6,016 nucleotides of DNA, from contig CALBPH010000198.1 in NCBI GenBank assembly GCA_937899365.1, positions 1 to 6,016 on the forward strand, written 5' to 3'. Below, piece after piece: positions 4,780 through 6,016 of the stretch; positions within the stretch are counted from its first letter, which is position 1; every line of letters begins with the position of its first letter. Both the position numbers and the translations under genes were made by a program. This DNA comes from an uncultured Leptolyngbya sp. (GTDB taxonomy: Bacteria; Cyanobacteriota; Cyanobacteriia; Phormidesmidales; Phormidesmidaceae). Under the pieces are notes generated by a model. It did no database searches, was not told the DNA's origin, and worked only from the letters and a program-made list of their open reading frames with translations.

Positions 4780-4814
4780 AGGCAACCTTTAGGGGCGCGT
4801 TATCCCCACTGCCT
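4780..4814 (-). other. Hairpin between the DUF3086 gene and plsY
   Basis: AGGCA (4780-4784) pairs with TGCCT (4810-4814), and GGGG (4792-4795) pairs with CCCC (4804-4807), giving a nested stem immediately at the end of the DUF3086 gene (its stop is 4814-4816). No T run follows on the minus strand. It could be a weak terminator, an attenuator or a processing point that sets different levels of plsY and the upstream gene. Confidence 0.35.
4786..4796 (+). repeat. Short direct repeat CCTTTAGGGGC, copy 2
   Basis: Exact second copy of the 11-mer at 3972-3982, in the gap between the DUF3086 gene and plsY. The core TTTAGGGG appears again 51 bases to the left, at 4737-4744, close to the plsY ribosome site. 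Confidence 0.5.
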
Positions 4815-5779
4815 TATCCCTGGTAATAATAATCATCCTGGGATGGATTGGCTGGGTCGGGGGCAAACACTAACCATAAGGGGAACTGCAGCGCCGCCAG
4901 CGGTAAGTTGTTCTCGGACTCATCAATGATCAGCATTGGCAAATAGCCATTGTCCATCAGCCGTTCTGCCCGCTGCACCATAGACTCTGGCGACTCAAAG
5001 AGCATAATGCCTCGGTTTGCGCCAAAGTCAGCCCGCGATATGCCCAAACAATCCTGGAGCCAACGCCGCCATTCCCCCAATCGTTCGGGGCTATTGGCCA
5101 GCACCATGTTACACAGCCGGTCACCATAGATGGCATAGAGAGCCGAGATGGCCCCCGATGCCACCACCACATTTTGTAAGCGACTGCCCAAACTTTTCAC
5201 CGCTCCCCGTCCCCCTTGGGTAAAAAACCAATTAGAGACTCGATCGGCATGGACCGTTTCAAAGGTGCGACGCATCTGCCAGGGAGGGCCGTAGTAATCG
5301 GGCCGAGTACGGTACTGATCAATCAGACTACGGACCCGCTCTCGCTGTTCTTCAAACCGTTGGATAGAGAACGCTGTGGTCGATATGTCTGGGGGCACTT
5401 CCTCAGGTTCAGGCCGTGAGGGACGACGTTGGCTCGTTGCGGCCGTTGGGGCGGGCGTTAGCTCCAACTGTTCAGCCGAGGTGGCCAGATCCTGCAAACT
5501 GCCCACCAGATACTCTTTAAAGCCTTGCAGACGCACCGCTAACTCCTGGGAAGCCCCAGCAAAGGTGGTGCGCATTTCTGCTTTGATGCGATCGCGACGC
5601 CGTTCTAGCTGTTCGATCTCCTGTAGTAATGCCTGCCGACGGGTCTCTAGATCTTGTAAACCCGCCTGTACCAATTGAGCCACGGTGGCGTCCACGGTCT
5701 GACTCGATGAGCGTAGCGGCGGTAGCGGCATCTCGTTGGTTGGCTTGGACGCTGGATCAGAAAACTCTTCAGGCGGCAT
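4814..5779 (-). CDS. DUF3086 domain protein, conserved in cyanobacteria, function unknown
   Basis: This 321-residue protein is recognised as DUF3086 from its conserved C-terminal domain. No signal peptide or membrane segment is evident, so it is probably cytoplasmic. Layout: a disordered N-terminus (1-28); a long charged helix likely to form a coiled coil (about 31-107, with LETRRQALLQEIEQLERRRDRI at its centre); a Pro/Arg-rich linker (108-132); a second helix (137-157). The globular domain (about 163-310) contains PPWQMRRTFETVHADRVSNW (165-184), FFTQGGRGAVKSLGSRLQN (185-203), NSPERLGEWRRWLQDCLGIS (229-248), DFGANRGIMLFESPE (251-265) and LQFPLWLVFAPD (297-308). The tail is acidic and Tyr-rich (DDYYYQG). 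ATG 5777-5779 is the start; an in-frame TAG lies shortly upstream and no good ribosome site is seen. Neighbours are a probable DUF3119 gene before and plsY after, all on one strand. I know of no assigned function; a tie to lipid or membrane work is only context. Confidence 0.88.
   Translation of the reverse strand: MPPEEFSDPASKPTNEMPLPPLRSSSQTVDATVAQLVQAGLQDLETRRQALLQEIEQLERRRDRIKAEMRTTFAGASQELAVRLQGFKEYLVGSLQDLATSAEQLELTPAPTAATSQRRPSRPEPEEVPPDISTTAFSIQRFEEQRERVRSLIDQYRTRPDYYGPPWQMRRTFETVHADRVSNWFFTQGGRGAVKSLGSRLQNVVVASGAISALYAIYGDRLCNMVLANSPERLGEWRRWLQDCLGISRADFGANRGIMLFESPESMVQRAERLMDNGYLPMLIIDESENNLPLAALQFPLWLVFAPDPANPSQDDYYYQG
5588..5595. repeat. HIP1 core octamer, in the DUF3086 gene
   Basis: GCGATCGC lies within the codons of the coiled-coil segment (RRDRIK) of the DUF3086 protein. 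Confidence 0.85.
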
Positions 5780-5805
5780 AGTATTTGTCGTGCTGGATGG
5801 GCGCT

Positions 5806-5823
5806 AGTCCATGGAGAGTCCAT
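5806..5823 (+). repeat. AGTCCAT direct repeat, 11-base period
   Basis: AGTCCAT occurs at 5806-5812 and again at 5817-5823 in the 86-base gap between the DUF3119-like and DUF3086 genes. Spacing is close to one helical turn. Confidence 0.4.
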
Positions 5824-5837
5824 CGGAACCCTATGGT

Positions 5838-5856
5838 GGCAGAGAGCGGCAGAGAG
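5838..5856 (+). repeat. GGCAGAGAG tandem repeat, 10-base period
   Basis: Two perfect copies of GGCAGAGAG (5838-5846 and 5848-5856) separated by one C lie just upstream (minus-strand sense) of the DUF3086 gene. On the transcript they read as a pyrimidine-rich CTCTCTGCC pair. Confidence 0.45.
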
Positions 5857-5865
5857 ATATCTATC

Positions 5866-6016
5866 TTATTGGGCGGCTGGGCCCAAATCTGCACAATGCT
5901 GTTCGAGCTGTAAACGCAGCTCTGCTGGGCTAAACAACATCGGCAAAAAATGAATGCTTTTAACTTCGCGAAAGTAGAACAAAATCGGCGTGGGTAGCCA
6001 AAAGATAGTCCAGATT
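5866..6016 (-). CDS. C-terminal end of a probable DUF3119 family protein (5' end outside window)
   Basis: Reading the minus strand from base 6015, 49 codons are open to TAA (5866-5868). The peptide begins IWTIFWLPTPILFYFREVK and continues SIHFLPMLFSPAELRLQLEQ before a short tail. The aromatic first part, the FREVKSIHFLP core and the helical end recall the C-terminus of DUF3119, a small protein family of cyanobacteria and plastids with unknown function that is, from memory, found beside DUF3086. The family call rests on this short stretch and is moderate. It ends 86 bases before the DUF3086 start, same strand, which suggests one operon. Confidence 0.6.
   Translation of the reverse strand, partial: IWTIFWLPTPILFYFREVKSIHFLPMLFSPAELRLQLEQHCADLGPAAQ

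Noticed and set aside
4699..4813. Possible separate plsY promoter (TAAAAT or TATACC on the minus strand)
   Set aside because: No -35 hexamer lies at 16-18 bases from either; an operon with the DUF3086 gene is the simpler reading.
5376..5678. A 100-codon plus-strand frame rich in Arg and Ser opposite the DUF3086 gene
   Set aside because: Its Arg/Ser/Cys bias is what the complement of a Gln/Leu/Glu-rich coiled coil gives; no ribosome site or family match.
1..6016. Mobile elements, CRISPR arrays, tRNA/rRNA genes, phage or defence genes
   Set aside because: No transposase, spaced identical repeats, tRNA-like fold or defence-type protein was found on reading both strands; the window is conserved chromosomal DNA.

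Overview
The window looks like chromosomal DNA from a cyanobacterium. It encodes PipX, a regulator known only from cyanobacteria, beside its usual partner PipY. It also carries a cyanobacterial-type SepF, a DUF3086 protein, and four copies of the octamer GCGATCGC (core of the HIP1 repeat that is abundant in many cyanobacterial genomes). Genus cannot be fixed from sequence alone; a filamentous or Leptolyngbya/Acaryochloris-like lineage is only a guess.

Layout. Bases 1-564 (+) are the 3' part of a chorismate-utilising enzyme (TrpE/PabB family, probably aminodeoxychorismate synthase component I). A 288-base gap follows, containing a perfect GTA-N8-TAC NtcA-type box. Then come pipX (853-1125) and pipY (1128-1850), almost touching. 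A long 429-base gap without a convincing gene separates them from sepF (2280-2927, GTG start). proC (3109-3918, TTG start) follows on the same strand. Two hairpins lie in the convergent gap (3919-4074), and then the direction switches. On the minus strand, reading right to left, are the end of a probable DUF3119 gene (5866-6016, cut by the window edge), a DUF3086 gene (4814-5779) and plsY (4075-4698).

How the genes work together. PipX carries the carbon/nitrogen signal (PII, 2-oxoglutarate) to the transcription factor NtcA. PipY keeps pyridoxal phosphate and amino/keto acid pools in balance. SepF tethers FtsZ to the membrane at the division site. ProC makes proline. The pipX-pipY-sepF-proC order echoes the ylmE-sepF neighbourhood of Gram-positive division clusters. 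On the other strand, PlsY starts phosphoglycerolipid synthesis, and the two uncharacterised cyanobacterial proteins upstream may share its transcript.

I found no mobile element, CRISPR array, tRNA or rRNA. I also found no gene set that is clearly a new system: this is largely conserved housekeeping and nitrogen-regulation DNA. The points most worth a second look are the NtcA-type box before the gene for NtcA's own coactivator, the structured 429-base region before sepF, and the DUF3119-DUF3086-plsY group.
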